Source: Lactarius indigo (Eukaryota > Basidiomycota > Agaricomycetes > Russulales > Russulaceae). Taken from it: a stretch of DNA of 64,000 bases. Both the position numbers and the translations under genes were made by a program. Positions 52,322 through 63,516 of this stretch are shown in pieces. Under the pieces are notes generated by a model. The model saw only the letters and a program-made list of their open reading frames with translations, had not been told where the DNA came from and did no database searches. Location: contig JAFKAC010000011.1 of assembly GCA_025766275.1 (NCBI GenBank), positions 248,001 through 312,000 on the forward strand, given 5' to 3'. Numbering within the stretch: the stretch's first letter is position 1; each line of letters starts with the position of its first letter.

Positions 52322-52383
52322 TGAAAGCGCCGAGTTGTCTACGCGCGTCTTACTCAATCCCTCGACCAACCACCTCCCGCGGG
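52322..52383. promoter_or_regulatory. Minimal 62-nt divergent promoter, GCP2 / NAM9
   Basis: Only 62 nt separate the divergent start codons of the gamma-tubulin complex gene and the mitochondrial ribosomal protein gene. Promoter elements must extend into one or both 5' coding ends, or the true starts differ. Confidence 0.5.
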
Positions 52384-53439
52384 ATGCGCGACCTCAACCT
52401 CTATGATTTTAAGAGGGCTCTCCCTCGCATGGTACATTTAATATTCTGTCAACGCAACCCCCCTTGCTGACCTGCGCGTCTAGAGCTGGACGGGAGAGAA
52501 CCTCTACAACCTCTGGCGGCGCTCTCTCGGCGAGCCTGCAAAAGAAATTGACTTTACGCGCACCCAAAAGACGTTATTCCAGCAACGTTGGATTGCAAAG
52601 CGGCTCATTCGCGCCTATCATGGCGACTTCATTAATGAGAAAACATTCAAACGCTGGTATATGCCCACTACCCTCCCTGACGTGCGTCCACGGCGAGGAC
52701 AGACGGAAGTCCATACAACTCAGCTCAACAAATGGGCGAAATTACCAAAAGCGGTCGACAAAGACGCAAAATCTCGGAGGCGAGAGATTGATGGGGAGGA
52801 CCAAGAGGAGCTGCCACCAGTGGGCAGCTTGATGTTCTCGGAAGTCGAGCGCCGCATCGACGTTGTCATTTTTCGCGCCTGCCTGGCGCATAGTGTGTAC
52901 GACGCGCGGAGGATGGTCATACATGGGCAGGTCTTACTCAACGGGAAAAAGGTACGCCATCGGCGTCCTCTTGCGTTTGTGCTCAACTGACACGCTAGAA
53001 GCACCAAGACGCGAATACCCGCCTCGCGCCAGGGGACATGGTATCCGTCGACCCAAAAGTCATTTCCTTCCTTCAGCCCAGGACCCCAGGCGCAGACAAG
53101 TCCTCAGAAGAGCTAGCCATGGAGGAGCTCAAAGACGAGATACCAGCACCCACGGAACAGTCTGCGACTGTGGCCAAAGATAAAACTCTCACCCCATTCC
53201 ACCTCCCAGCCTATGCGTCTCCGTTCATATTCGTCCCTGCGTATCTCGAGGTCTCCTACCCGACGTGTTCCGTCGTTTATGTGCGACATCCCACGGCACG
53301 ACCCGGTTACTCAGAAATTCCGACACCATACGATGCTGACGGAGAAGTTGTGCGACTTGCGTGGGAATGGTACTCCAAGGTGCGACCGAGGAACCGAAGC
53401 AAGCGCCAACTTGCACGCGAGCCAAAGAACCGACAATAG
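52384..53439 (+). CDS. NAM9: Mitochondrial ribosomal protein uS4m (Nam9)
   Basis: Small-subunit protein of the mitochondrial ribosome. Three exons: 52384-52431 (MRDLNLYDFKRALPRM), from about 52484 (SWTGENLYNLWRRSLGEPAK), and after an intron at about 52952-53000 the last one. The S4 RNA-binding domain is SEVERRIDVVIFRACLAHSV, YDARRMVIHGQVLLNGKK, then ANTRLAPGDMVSVDPKVISF. The C-terminal extension VVYVRHPTARPGYSEIPTPY and the basic end RNRSKRQLAREPKNRQ are usual for fungal homologues. TAG at 53437. The N-terminal start is chosen because it splices in frame onto a conserved block. Confidence 0.87.
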
Positions 53440-53613
53440 ATACGAATGTTAATCACCACCCACAACCATTAATAGAGTTTTGCCAAGCTTTTGTGGCGTC
53501 CTGATGGCTGAGCAAGATTTACGCCCGTGTGAAGAGTTATCGCGTGAAGAATTACCGCAAAGATTGCGGCTCGGTGACTGGCTTACTGATCGCCGACTTG
53601 TATTGTGCTCAGT

Positions 53614-53619
53614 TATAAA
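53614..53619 (+). promoter_or_regulatory. TATA-like element before the NmrA-like gene
   Basis: TATAAA in cagttataaaggggc, about 41 nt upstream of the chosen ATG at 53660. Position is reasonable for a fungal TATA box; function is inferred. Confidence 0.35.
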
Positions 53620-53659
53620 GGGGCAGATGGCAGCACCTCAGACAGATAACAGACAGATA

Positions 53660-54707
53660 ATGTCCGGTTTCAAGAACTTCACCGTCGCTGGCTTGGGGGC
53701 TCTGGGCAGTCACGTCGTCCGGGAACTCCTTAAGCTCAAAAATGAAGGAAAAGTTGACAATGTGACCGTCCTCACCCGCTCGGTAGGTTATCTTGCGTAG
53801 TCCATTGTCCAATACACTCGTTCATATCTCCCTCAGGACTCTAGCAGCTTGGACGAATACAAAGCCTCCGGAGCGAAGATAGCTGTTGTAGACTATGGGT
53901 CGGCCTGAGTCGTTGAAAAATGCGGTCACCGGAGCAGACGTTGTGATCTCGACCGTCACGCACGCCGCTCTCCAAGTGCAGCATCTGCTCGCCGAACAGG
54001 CAAAAGCGGCAGGCGTGAAGCTATTTGTGCCCTCCGAGTTCGGTGACGCCACAGATCGTCAGAACCCCGAGGGCATCTTTCTGGTCAAGCAGGCGGTTCA
54101 CCACAAGTGCAAGGAGCTAGATTTGCCGTATGCACTTTTCTTCACGGGTGCGCACCCGGACTTTGTATTTATCCCGTGAGTGCCGCAACTTGCTACACTG
54201 ACGCTGGGGCCCTTGCGCGTGCTAACCATTGAGACAGTCTCCTCGGTTTGGATCTCCAGAGTGGCGATGTAGCCGTTGGCCTGGACTGGTAATGCGCTCA
54301 ACTCTTTCACGGCGCAGTCGGACATCGGCCGATACGTTGCGTACGTGCTCACCAACTTGCCACAATCGAAGATCGAGTGGCGGACCTTCCGTATCGAAAG
54401 CGAACGCAAGGTGAGGGAGCATCCGCGGAAAGTTTTCAGCGCCTGACTATCTATGTCATATCCCCTGCAGTCCTTCAACCAGATTTTCAAACAGCACGAA
54501 GAAAAGACGGGAAAAAAGCTGAACGTGACATATCGTCCCGAATCTGAGCTCGAAGCTGCCATAACGAAGAACCCTGCTGACGTTCGGTCGTTCCTACAAC
54601 TCGACTGGGGACGGGGCGGAGGGCTTGTGGGATCACTGGACCAGCTGGACGTCTCTGAGTATCCCGAGTGGAATCCAAAGTCTATCGCCGATGTGTTGTA
54701 CGCCTGA
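53660..54707 (+). CDS. NmrA/isoflavone-reductase-like NAD(P)-binding protein (two frameshifts)
   Basis: Rossmann-fold protein of the atypical short-chain dehydrogenase type, either a reductase or a redox sensor. The start at 53660 (MSGFKNFTVAGLGALGSHVV) places the dinucleotide motif AGLGALGSHVV at once. Next blocks: NVTVLTRS, SGAKIAVVDYGS, NAVTGADVVISTVTH, LLAEQAKAAGVKLFVPSEFG, CKELDLPYALFFTGAHPDFV, SDIGRYVAYVLTNLPQSKIE, ending SIADVLYA at TGA 54705. Two single extra bases break the frame: a G at about 53902 (between DYGS and PESLKN) and a T at about 54288 (before GNALNSFTAQSD). Otherwise the protein is complete at about 310 residues. An alternative ATG lies at 53627. Confidence 0.8.
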
Positions 54708-54901
54708 TTAAAAGACTAGCGAAGAATAAACTGTTTGGTTATTGTTTCGTCGCCAGTTCCGGCGTGCGCGTGAGCAGAGCGCGAGATAATGCCAAATTAA
54801 GCGAGCCCAAGGCGACTCTGCACCCCGGGCCGACCGTAGTCTTCCTCGTTTCCTTCAAACCAGAGCTTTTCCCCGTCTTCGATAATAATTACCTTTCCAG
54901 A

Positions 54902-55864
54902 ATGGCGTCTAGACCATTAAATGACGATGAAGTACTCAGTGAGATGAACAAAATGGTACAATTCACCGCTTGTCTTGTCGTTGATGTAATCACATCTTTG
55001 GTTTTGGGGACTATGTAGGTCGCGTTCATCAAGCAGGAGGCCCTCGAGAAGGCTCGCGAAATTAGAGTAAAGGCGGACGAAGAATTCTCAATTGATAAAG
55101 TCTCTCTATTTCGCCGCGTCCCTCGTCTGCAATAACTCAAATTAACCCCGACAGGCGAAGCTCGTGAAGCAAGAACAGCAAGCCATTGATGCGCAGTTTG
55201 AGAAGAAACGCAAAGGCGCAGAGACGGCGCAGAAGATGTGCGTGTTCTCTCCCTATTCTGCTGTCGTCAATGTCTACAACCACCTGGCAGCCAGCAATCG
55301 ACGCTGACGAACAAATCGCGGCTACGGCTCCTACACCGCCGAGAGGAGCACCTACAAGGACCTTTTCGCCTCTGCGCGGGGCCAGATCTCCGGACTCGCC
55401 GACGATGAGGGGCGCTATGCCCAGTTCCTCGAAGGCGTGATCGTGCAGGGTCTCCTCCAGCTCCTCGAACCGTCCGCAACGGCATATACGCGCGCCAAGG
55501 ACGAGATTATCGCGGCGCGTGCTCTCGAGAGCGCAAAGAAGGCCTATTACGAGATTAGCGGCCGTGAGGTAGAGCTTGAGCTTGACGCGTCGTTGAGCGA
55601 CGAGCTGTAAGTCTCGTCCGTGGATCGATGCCCTCTCCTGATTTTCGGCTGTGCAGCTGCCGGGGGCATCAAGCTTCTCCAGCGGATCGCGTCGCATAAC
55701 GCTAGATAATACTCTCGATGAACGTTTACGGCTCCTCGAAGATCGGGTGTGTAACTACGAGACCGTCCTATGATTTCTCTCCCTGACGTCCTCCCGCGTA
55801 GATGCTTCCCGAAATTAGGCATGACCTATTCGGACCGAATGAGAACAGGAAATTCTTCACGTAG
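54902..55864 (+). CDS. VMA4: V-type ATPase subunit E (two frameshifts)
   Basis: Peripheral-stalk subunit of the vacuolar proton pump. The start MASRPLNDDEVLSEMNKM at 54902 is standard for the family. Blocks: VAFIKQEALEKAREIRVKAD, EEFSIDK, AKLVKQEQQAIDAQFEKKRK, QSTLTNKSRLRLLHRREEHL, DLFASARGQISGLADDEGRY, FLEGVIVQGLLQLLEPSATA, VELELDASLSDEL, LDNTLDERLRLLEDR, MLPEIRHDLFGPNENRKFFT with TAG at 55862. Four introns fit. Extra bases break the frame at about 55357 (REEHLQ to DLFASA) and again at about 55665-55680 before the last conserved block. A pump subunit this conserved is unlikely to be dead, which supports sequence error. Confidence 0.85.
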
Positions 55865-56528
55865 ATGGAGATGGAGCCGGAGGCAGACTACCCGAAGCCT
55901 TGAAGAAGTGTATACGTTCCCCTGACACGATAATACTAGTTGTTGATGACATATATGGATGATATAAGGTCCTGTTCTGCTCGTCTGAGCTTCACCATTC
56001 TAACAGGGATCCACTGAAAACTGGGGCGGCGCCGTCGCAATCGGCGTCAATTAATAAACATAGTCCGAAGAAAATCCCGGCTTGTACGCCTTATCAGTGG
56101 GCGCGGGAATTCGTCCTGTTGTCGGAAAAAGTGTTTTCCCTATCGGATAGTGTGAGCCACTATTTGATGTGGGTGCCTAAAATCTCATGTTCTTCAGGAA
56201 GATTAGAGTGCCCGTGCCTTTTATCTGACCTCACATAACAACGGCGAGTAGAAGAGAGGCAGTGATGACGATATTCTGTATCGAACGCAAAGGGGAACTG
56301 GTAGATGTGTCATGGGGAGAAAGTGTAAGCAGAGTAGGAGGGAAACGGGAGTCAAAGTAATGCGAGATCATGAGTGGCAAAAAAAAATGACCCAAGGACA
56401 AAGGAGCTGTAAGTGAGAGAAAATACTAAAGACGAAGTGTCGTACTGAGACCGTCGAGAACGACGATGCGCCGTACAATGCACGGATACGGGCAGGCCGT
56501 AGTCGAATACTTCACGGATAATTCCCGT
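55865..56528. other. Intergenic region, convergent VMA4 / CHAT gene
   Basis: 664 nt with no supported ORF. Contains an A7 run near 56378-56384 and AG-rich stretches. No RNA gene, repeat family or transposon remnant was recognised. Confidence 0.35.
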
Positions 56529-57970
56529 TCATGCGCCGTAATGAGCGAAATTCACCCATCTCTCCAGGATAATCCGCCTCTCCCTCCGTAGCATCTTCAA
56601 GGCCACCTACAGTGCTTTCGCAGATCTTTCGTAATACGGGCACGCCCTACTCTCGTCTTGAATTCGAGAACAACGCCTTGTAAAAATGTTCCGCCAGGTC
56701 CCTTCCATCTTCGTACATCGTCCCGACCACGCTCCAGAATCCAGCGTATTGCACCGCAGCCGCTAGGTGTATTCCCTCGTCCATGACGCTCCCTCGGCCG
56801 CGTGACAAGCAGAAAGAAACGCGAATTCGGCAGCAGGGAGATGCGAGTGTATGATCTCGAGTGTCCTCAGGCGCTCATCTCCAGAAAGCTTGAATCCAGT
56901 CTCGAATGGTTTTTTCGCCTCCAGGGTGCCATGACTACGCAAAGTGAGCAAATCGGTGGTGATGGAAGGCATCAATGACCGCAGCGGGTGTCGCTGCTTC
57001 TGAGACGAGACTTGTCACCTTGGTATCGAGAGCCTGGACGACTTGAGTCTCGGCCACCACAGATAGAAGAGATGGTCCAAGCTGCGCCACAAGAAGTAGG
57101 GGAGGCGGCCCAAAGGTCGCGGATTGAAATCACGGTTACGAGATTGAATGAGGGCGGCGGACAGCGACGGGGTATAGGTAGTACGTGTAGAAATCCGGGA
57201 AATAGCGCATCTCGCCTTCATCGGATGGGATTGGACCCATGGCATGGATAGGAAGACGGATGTCGGGCACAACCAGACGCGGGACTGTTCTGGCACTTTA
57301 TTTTGACGGAGATTGTCGATAATGGGTTTGCAAATGAACTTTTGGAGCTCTGAGAGAACAGAAGCTAGGATTTGGTCATAATGATTCGAATCAAGCCCGT
57401 ATTTTTGTCGCGAGTCTATTAACTTATCCCTTAGTGCGTTTGCGCGGTGGTAGGTATCATGAGGGACTGGGCTCAGGGAGGGAGACGACGAGTTGTGAAG
57501 AAGGATTGGGGCGTCAGAGTGCCGTATGGAGTGGTTTCTGGTAACAACAGGATCAGACGAGGCGGTAGAACGGAGTGTGTCGAGTGGCGGATATGTCAGG
57601 AAGCTGTTGAAGCTTACTAAGGTTTGAACCTGTGAAGTGAGCTCGTCGCGTATGTTCAAAAGTCTACGTTGCTTCAGCAGGAAGTGACCAAATTGGTACC
57701 ACCGCCCTGAGGTCGTCAGCTCTGTCACCATCCGTGCTTAATCTGTGGTTCGGTGGGATGGACTTGGTGGGCGCCTGGTCTCAGTTGGCTGCTGCAGACT
57801 CATGTCCTAAATCTGGGTCTTCCTCGAGAAGTTGATCGATCGAGGCACTCCCTCTTTCGAGAGTCATCTCCTTGGGTCGACGCAAGTCAACCTGATACAG
57901 GGCATAGTCCAGCGGCATGCTATGGAAGACGTCCTGAGAATGAGTAATCAAGGAAATCGATTTCGTCAAT
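56529..57970 (-). pseudogene. CHAT-domain cysteine protease-like gene, broken frame
   Basis: CHAT proteins are caspase/separase relatives (clan CD), common as expanded TPR-CHAT families in Agaricomycetes. From right to left: DPLTKSISLITHSQDVFHSM, SLLNIRDELTSQVQ-like region, YDQILASVLSELQKFICKPI, VWLCPTSVFLSMPWVQSHP, YTPSLSALIQSRN, LLVAQLGPSLLSVVAETQVV, HHHRFAHFACHGTLEAKKPF (catalytic His), ERLRTLEIIHSHLPAAEFAF and LSACHAAE (catalytic Cys), then AAVQYAGFWSVVGTMYEDGR, DLAEHFYKALF and IILERWVNFAHYGA ending at 56529. The frame breaks several times, including an extra base at about 56936 that makes a TAG beside the catalytic His and an in-frame TAG near 56600. The N-terminal part, including any TPRs, is not resolved. 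Confidence 0.72.
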
Positions 57971-58707
57971 GGATCCTATAAACAAAGACCGCGGCTTAGT
58001 TAGCGGGGAGCAGGTATGGAAAGCAAGACTGAGGTGATTAAGTACTAACCCAGCAGGTCAGTCATGCTTAATCTCTGGAGAATCGGAATGTAAAATCGCG
58101 GGTTGGTGTAGCGAGAGTTGGACTGTTGGGGGCGATGCGAGTCAAAAGTGGGTCGCTTTTCGACGGCCACGGCTCGGGTGGCCGGGAAATGTCAACACAC
58201 CACACCTTGAGCATGCGTATCAAATAGAAGCTTGGAACGACGTACAGAGAAACGATCTATATGATTCTCACATGCCTGTGGGCGTCCGTCCCAACCAACA
58301 TAAGACAATAGGCGGGCAACTGCCACCAAAGATAACACCAGCTTGACGGGCAGCAGATCGGTCAGAGGTAGCGTCGCCCAGTACAGCCAATGTTACATGT
58401 TCATTCGTAAGAGGGGCAGGGCATAGAGAAGGGGGGTCTATGTCTGTACCAGAGCCGTACAAACCGATGAGTCCAGTAGTCTCCGTCCCAGTCCCAGTCG
58501 GTACCGTGACGAAGGGCGAAAGTATTGCGGGGCGGTGCGAACGTCGATACGTCGAGAGGCCTCTTCAAGTTTGAGTAGTGCATGACTCGATAAGACTTTG
58601 TCAGTTACGGTTACGATAAGGTATAGCACTGGTGAGAATTTAGCCAGACCACCTCCGTCTCACACCTCCTCGACGCAGGCATCTACCGACATTTCAAATC
58701 TAAAAAA
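57971..58707. other. Region upstream of both CHAT and DUF2433 genes
   Basis: 737 nt. It may hide unresolved N-terminal exons of the CHAT gene (minus strand), but no block in it matches a family I know. The right end must hold the promoter of the DUF2433 gene. Small open frames on both strands (58268-58783) look like chance. Confidence 0.35.
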
Positions 58708-60000
58708 ATGCAGCAGTCAACCTCGTGTCCTGCCTCCACCTCGACTCGCCCTGGCCCTCCCTCTCACCGGACGAGGCTTATAGATACAGTCCATGGCAGA
58801 ATACTCTGCATTGCCGATGTCCGAGGTCGGCTTTCTTCCCTCAATGACCTAGCACGCGAAGCAAACGCAAAAGCAATCATTCATACTGGCGATTTTGGTT
58901 TCTTTGGTCCGTCTGACCTCTTTTCTCTCTCTCCAACGCCCTTACCATTCACAACCCAGAGGCAACCAGCATCGAGCGCATAAAAGATCGCATTCTCCGT
59001 CACCTAACTATGTATTCCCCTCTGATACCCAGTGCGCAGCGCCAATACTTGCTTGCTCCTGAGAATCCTATTCGTCAAGCCTTAAGTATCCTTATGCTGT
59101 CAGAATTCCCGCTTCTCCTATCCGGCCAGATCAAGCTACAGGTACCGGTCTTTACCGTCGCAGGTGCATGCGAAGATGTTCTCCTACTCGAAAAACTTCG
59201 CACTGGCACATACGACATCGAGAATTTACACCTTATTGATGGGGCTACCACTCATTGTCTCCACATCGGTCGCATTAAGCTACGGCTTCTCGGCTTGAGC
59301 GGTGCCTTTGTTACCCATAAATTGTTCGACAGCGGAGAGGGAACAACATTTGCTGGCGGCAATGGGACTATATGGGTCACGGCCCTCCAAATTGGCGAGC
59401 TCATCGATACTGCCCAGGGCGTTTATGACCCTGCAGAGACCCGTCTCCTCGTCACTCACACTAGTCCTGGCCGAGAAGCTATTCTTGCGTCCCTTGCCCT
59501 CGCCCTCAAGGTGGACCTCACCTTGTCGGCCGGCCTTCATTTCCGCTACACCTCTTCGTGGAACGAGTTCAGTGTCCAAGGCGACTATGATGTTTTGAGG
59601 AGCAAGTTACGCAACGGAAGAGATGCGTTTTATCAGAAATGGGACAGCGTCAAGTCGCAAGTTGACACTGCCCTCAACGACCGCCAGCACGTCCTCATTG
59701 ACAAGGCATTGGCTGCCATTGATCGTATTCCGCGCGCCATAGGCCAGCCCGCTCTTGGTGGTGGTCCTCCCGGCACGGAGGACGCCGCATGGAAGAATTG
59801 CTGGAACTGGAATCTTTGTGACGCAGAATATGGTTCGATGGTCCTTGACATTAAAGAGGGTCGTGTAAGCACCGAGCTGAAGAGCCAAGGTACGTCGCAA
59901 CATCCTCTCCCCCCTTCCCGTCATTCATTTCCGGCCCCTAGGTTTCGATTATGCCTACCGTTGCACCGAAACGCCGACGACCCAGCCTACGCCAACATAA
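58708..60000 (+). CDS. Calcineurin-like fold protein with fungal DUF2433 domain
   Basis: Fungal protein with a phosphoesterase-like N-terminus; biochemical role unknown. The start at 58708 gives a Ser/Pro-rich lead, then LIDTVHGRILCIADVRGRLS, LNDLAREANAKAIIHTGDFG (metal-site-like D and HTGD), SIERIKDRILRHLTMYSPLI, LSEFPLLLSGQIKLQVPVFT, VAGACEDVLLLEKLRTGTYD, IKLRLLGLSGAFV, ETRLLVTHTSPGREAILASL, DLTLSAGLHFRYTSSWNEFS and WKNCWNWNLCDAEYGSMVLD. After an intron at about 59891-59940 the last exon is GFDYAYRCTETPTTQPTPT with TAA at 59998. One intron near 58912-58970 has a gtccgt donor. No frame break. The open frame continuing beyond 59890 is intron read-through. Confidence 0.83.
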
Positions 60001-61003
60001 CACGACGGGAGCATGGCAATCCCTGCACGGGTGCAGAAGCTGTGACGGCATTGGCCCTGGCTGCCCACGTGCGTGGTAGAGGCATGGGATGTACGAAGAT
60101 GATTGTCTCTGGCATTTCGCTATTTACTTTTTCTTTGATGTCCCCACACGAATGCTTTATCAGGCACGGACGCCGGCAGAGAGTCGTCGTGTGCTGCGAC
60201 GGGTCCGATTTTTGGAATTTCTGCGTTGCGTGTCTTGGTGGAGAAATCACGACCGCAAAGTCGGGCATTCGCTTTTTCACGCAACTCCGTCGCCCTGGTC
60301 CAGCTCGTCTGTGTCGATTATCCCTACTTACAGGTTTGAGCTCGAGTACTTTGGCCAATGATCCTGCCACTGCTAGAATATATCCACCCCATATCGCCAT
60401 TACCCTCATTGTCCTAGTGTGATTTTCTCAGCTGGGCCAGTCAAAGACACCCAAGTTGAGCTCTGCAAATCCGGTAGTCTCGAAGCTTCTGTCCGTCGTC
60501 CTCACATTTGCCTCTGCCTCGTTCAGTACGTCGCCAGTCCTAGTTCCGGTACCCAGCTCACAGAAGCCGATCGAGATCGGTAATGGCCCCTTTCTGAAGT
60601 GTTTCGCGTTTGTCCGGGGCTGCGTGTCTCCCCCATTGAGCTCGTAGTGAGGTATGGACCTAGAAGAAATTACTCGCTTAGCCTGCAATGCGATAATCAG
60701 GTTCCACATTAGATCTTCCGTATGTTTATCCGTCTCAAACGCACTAGTTAATCGCACTTAGAACGCCGTTTTGGAGAGACACGACGTCGACCCTCAATTT
60801 GTTTTTATTAAGGGCACCTATTTTAATAAGTTACTGGGTGCCCTTGATAAAATTAAAAAAAAACGAACGAGGGTCAGTATCGTGTTCCGGATCCTGCCCG
60901 GTTTGATCGACCCTATCCTCACTTTTAAGAACAGTCGTACACACACTCTAAAAGAAACCCTCTGCGTCCCCGACGATAGGTAGCGAATCCGGCGATGTGA
61001 GTC
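60001..61003. other. Gene-poor stretch with a nested inverted repeat
   Basis: About 1 kb between the DUF2433 gene (+) and the seven-helix gene (-). It includes a hairpin-forming element at 60776-60893. Overlapping open frames on both strands (60428-60757) carry no family signal. Confidence 0.4.
60776..60893. repeat. Nested imperfect inverted repeat, possible MITE or structured RNA
   Basis: Inner arms at 60805-60818 (ttattaagggcacc) and 60836-60850 (gggtgcccttgataa) pair with one mismatch over 14-15 nt. Outer arms gaccctc (60789-60795) and gagggtc (60870-60876) pair perfectly and extend imperfectly to acacga / tcgtgt. The inside is AT-rich. No coding potential. Family membership cannot be told without other copies. 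Confidence 0.5.
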
Positions 61004-62250
61004 TTACTGATATTGGGGGTGAACCTCGGGGTCAGACATAGACAAAGCGTCGGCGGTGCTTAGTCGCATCGTGACTATGAGTACAATAGTCATGGGGTAG
61101 ATTCCCTGATGGGTGAGGCTGACAGCCTGTCATAACACGATAGAAGGAGGCCTTACGACAACTTGGACGATAGCTGTATCCAAGAAAGGAACATCGTTCC
61201 AGTCAGTAAACGTCGATATTATATACACCACCTGTCCCAGAGAGCCTTTGGTCAGTTAACGTACAACACAAGCAGGAGTGAATCAATACGTACCCATATG
61301 CACAGATAAAGTGCCCCAGACTCGACCGTAAAAACCAGGACTTTCTCTGCTGTACGTGTAGCAGTTCCCTTGCCAAGCAAAGATCGTACAAACTGCCTGT
61401 GCTGCCTGTAGGACGCAGCATGTCATCACAGATAGCGTCGAGTAACTGGGCGACGATAAACGCACCATATTCGAATATAGATTAAGCTCGTGGCCCAGAG
61501 GTTTGTGCCAACTGAGAGGCCCCAGATGGTCCATCCGAGGTAACGGCTTATGGCACTAGCTCGCTCGGACTCGTATTCCGTCCCGATGTACAAATATGCA
61601 GCGCCAGCGGCCGACAATACTGACAAATGGATGCGTCAACAGAGAAAATCGCGTCCGCGGTCTGCTTATGCTCACCGAGTGTGCACACGAGGGAGAAGAG
61701 CGGGGGAATGAATACGGCGAATCTGCGACTCGGGCCCCACAAGGGCCACAACACCCAAGCCCGCCACACAACAATCCCATCGCTCAGGATGTACTTCTCC
61801 GCAATAAGCATTTTGTCGCAGGTGAGGTCTCAAGGGGGATGACGTACATTAATTGTGGGTAGGTATATAACCACAAGCGTTTCGAAAGATGACATGAAAT
61901 CTCTACCAACCCTCAAAAATCTCGTAACAATAGCCATGTTCACGGCCCAGTGTACCGCAGAGACCGCGTACATGAATGCAGACACGGCTAGCATATAATT
62001 TCTCACCGGGGTAGACGGACGTTTGCTTGTAGTCGGGGTATGAGTCGAGAACCAGAATCGGGACGCAGACGTACATCATAAGAACGCTCGAGTAGAGAAA
62101 GACAGCGGAATATACCCCTATTTTCTGGCTCAGCCATGCGGAATGGGTCGATGACATAGCCGCACCGAAAAAGAAAGTCTCGCATAGGTGGGCCCCAACT
62201 GCGATGACGAGTTGAATACCTATCATTTCTGCTTGAGCATTGTTACTCAT
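61004..62250 (-). CDS. Seven-transmembrane orphan membrane protein of basidiomycete type
   Basis: Multi-helix plasma-membrane-like protein of unknown function, a family much expanded in Agaricomycetes. The start at 62250 gives MSNNAQAEMIGIQLVIAVGA. Helix-bearing blocks follow: FLYSSVLMMYVCVPILVL, NYMLAVSAFMYAVSAVHWAV, NMAIVTRFLRVGRDF, LVVIYLPTIN, AEKYILSDGIVVWRAWVLWP, VLSAAGAAYLYIG, WTIWGLSVGTNLWATSLIYI, then the family signature VLVFTVESGALYLCIW, VVYIISTFTD and GIYPMTIVLIVTMRL, TAA at 61004. About seven introns. A frame jump between the first block and NYMLAVS near 62010 is unresolved and may be another inserted base. It is not a recognised GPCR. Confidence 0.72.
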
Positions 62251-63516
62251 TGCGACAGGGGCTGAGAAGACCAGTAACAGTGAGACGAGAAATGCGGTTG
62301 ACCAGGAGGGCTCTTGCGCTCTGAAGTGTCAACGCGACATTATATGGTCTGAGATGAAATGAGTGAAGGACGGCGGATCAGCTCCAATACGTCCCGATTG
62401 GCACCGTGGTGCCGTCGGGTAAGGGACATCTGACCTACACAAGCAGCCGCGCGAGTGACCGGACGCTCAATCAGCGTAATGGTACATGATGGGCACCAAC
62501 TGGCAATTGCCAAAGCCCATGTGACCACTGGACTGCAAAAAGTGTGTTTTGTGGGTGAATTACTGTAAAACGCTTACACCATGTACAGTAAGGCCAGACC
62601 AACCAATCATACAGACATGGCACTGGCAACTCGAGCCGTCCTCTGTAATCATGAATTAGCAGCGACTAGACAGATACAAAACGCACATATATGTCCGATC
62701 GACCGGGCTCAGGCGAAGGGTGTTCCGAGTCCGGTCATGGGCGTTCCACCTGAGCGCTGAGCGCTGAGCTGCCGTCCTACACTCAAGCCACTGTCTTTTA
62801 CTAGCATATACCCTCGTGCCTCCGGGCACCCTGTCGAGTCCATTCTATGCCATCTGTTATCGAGTCGTCCGTCCGTCCGTTTTTGTGCCATTGCATTTGT
62901 CAAACCGTCCGTCTTTTTTGTGCCGTGCCATCCGACAAGAAATCTAGAACCCCTGGAATAAATTTAGCTCAGACTAAAAACTCCGGATTGTTGGTCTGAC
63001 AAAAAAAATTGTTTCTCTCGGAACATCGACCATATTTCAAAATGTTTGTGGGTATTTTTTTTTTTTTTCATTCATTTTTGGGCACCAGTGCCACTATCTG
63101 GATGCGCTTGTTGTCGGGTTCTTTGTCTGACTGGTCCTTAATCGCTGCTTAATCGGCCACTCACGCGTATTCACGACATCCCTCGCGAAAGGACAAGACA
63201 AACTTATCTCCTTACTGGGTTTCCCTGAGGGCCACGAGGGCTCGGATTATAGGGGACCAAATTTGTTGACTCAGTGGAGTGCCGGTCTTAGGAGTTATAC
63301 TTTACTGTAAGCTTCAAGCTGTACCTGTTGTAATGAACCGTTCAAGAGGCGAAACAAAACGACTGGAAATTTCCTCCACCCAGGCGACGTCGATATGACC
63401 GTGGTACAACATACAACAATAGTCGAGGGATTATTTTCCTCTACTGGTTATATTACACGCAGAAAACATCCATATCCGTACAGTGCGACACTGCTTCAGA
63501 CGGCTCTGTTCCCCCT
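62251..63516. other. Gene-free stretch of about 1.3 kb
   Basis: No supported ORF. It contains short tandem gcgctga units at 62752-62767, CCGT repeats at 62867-62880, a repeated motif (ccgtttttgtgccat / ccgtcttttttgtgccgtgc) at 62877-62928, an A8 run at 63001-63008 and a T13 run at 63057-63069. The left end is upstream of the seven-helix gene; the right end should hold the catalase 3' UTR. Confidence 0.4.

Noticed and set aside
59890..60422. Extension of the DUF2433 open frame to 60422
   Set aside because: The conserved protein leaves this frame at a gtacgt donor near 59891 and ends at 60000 after splicing; the rest is read-through.
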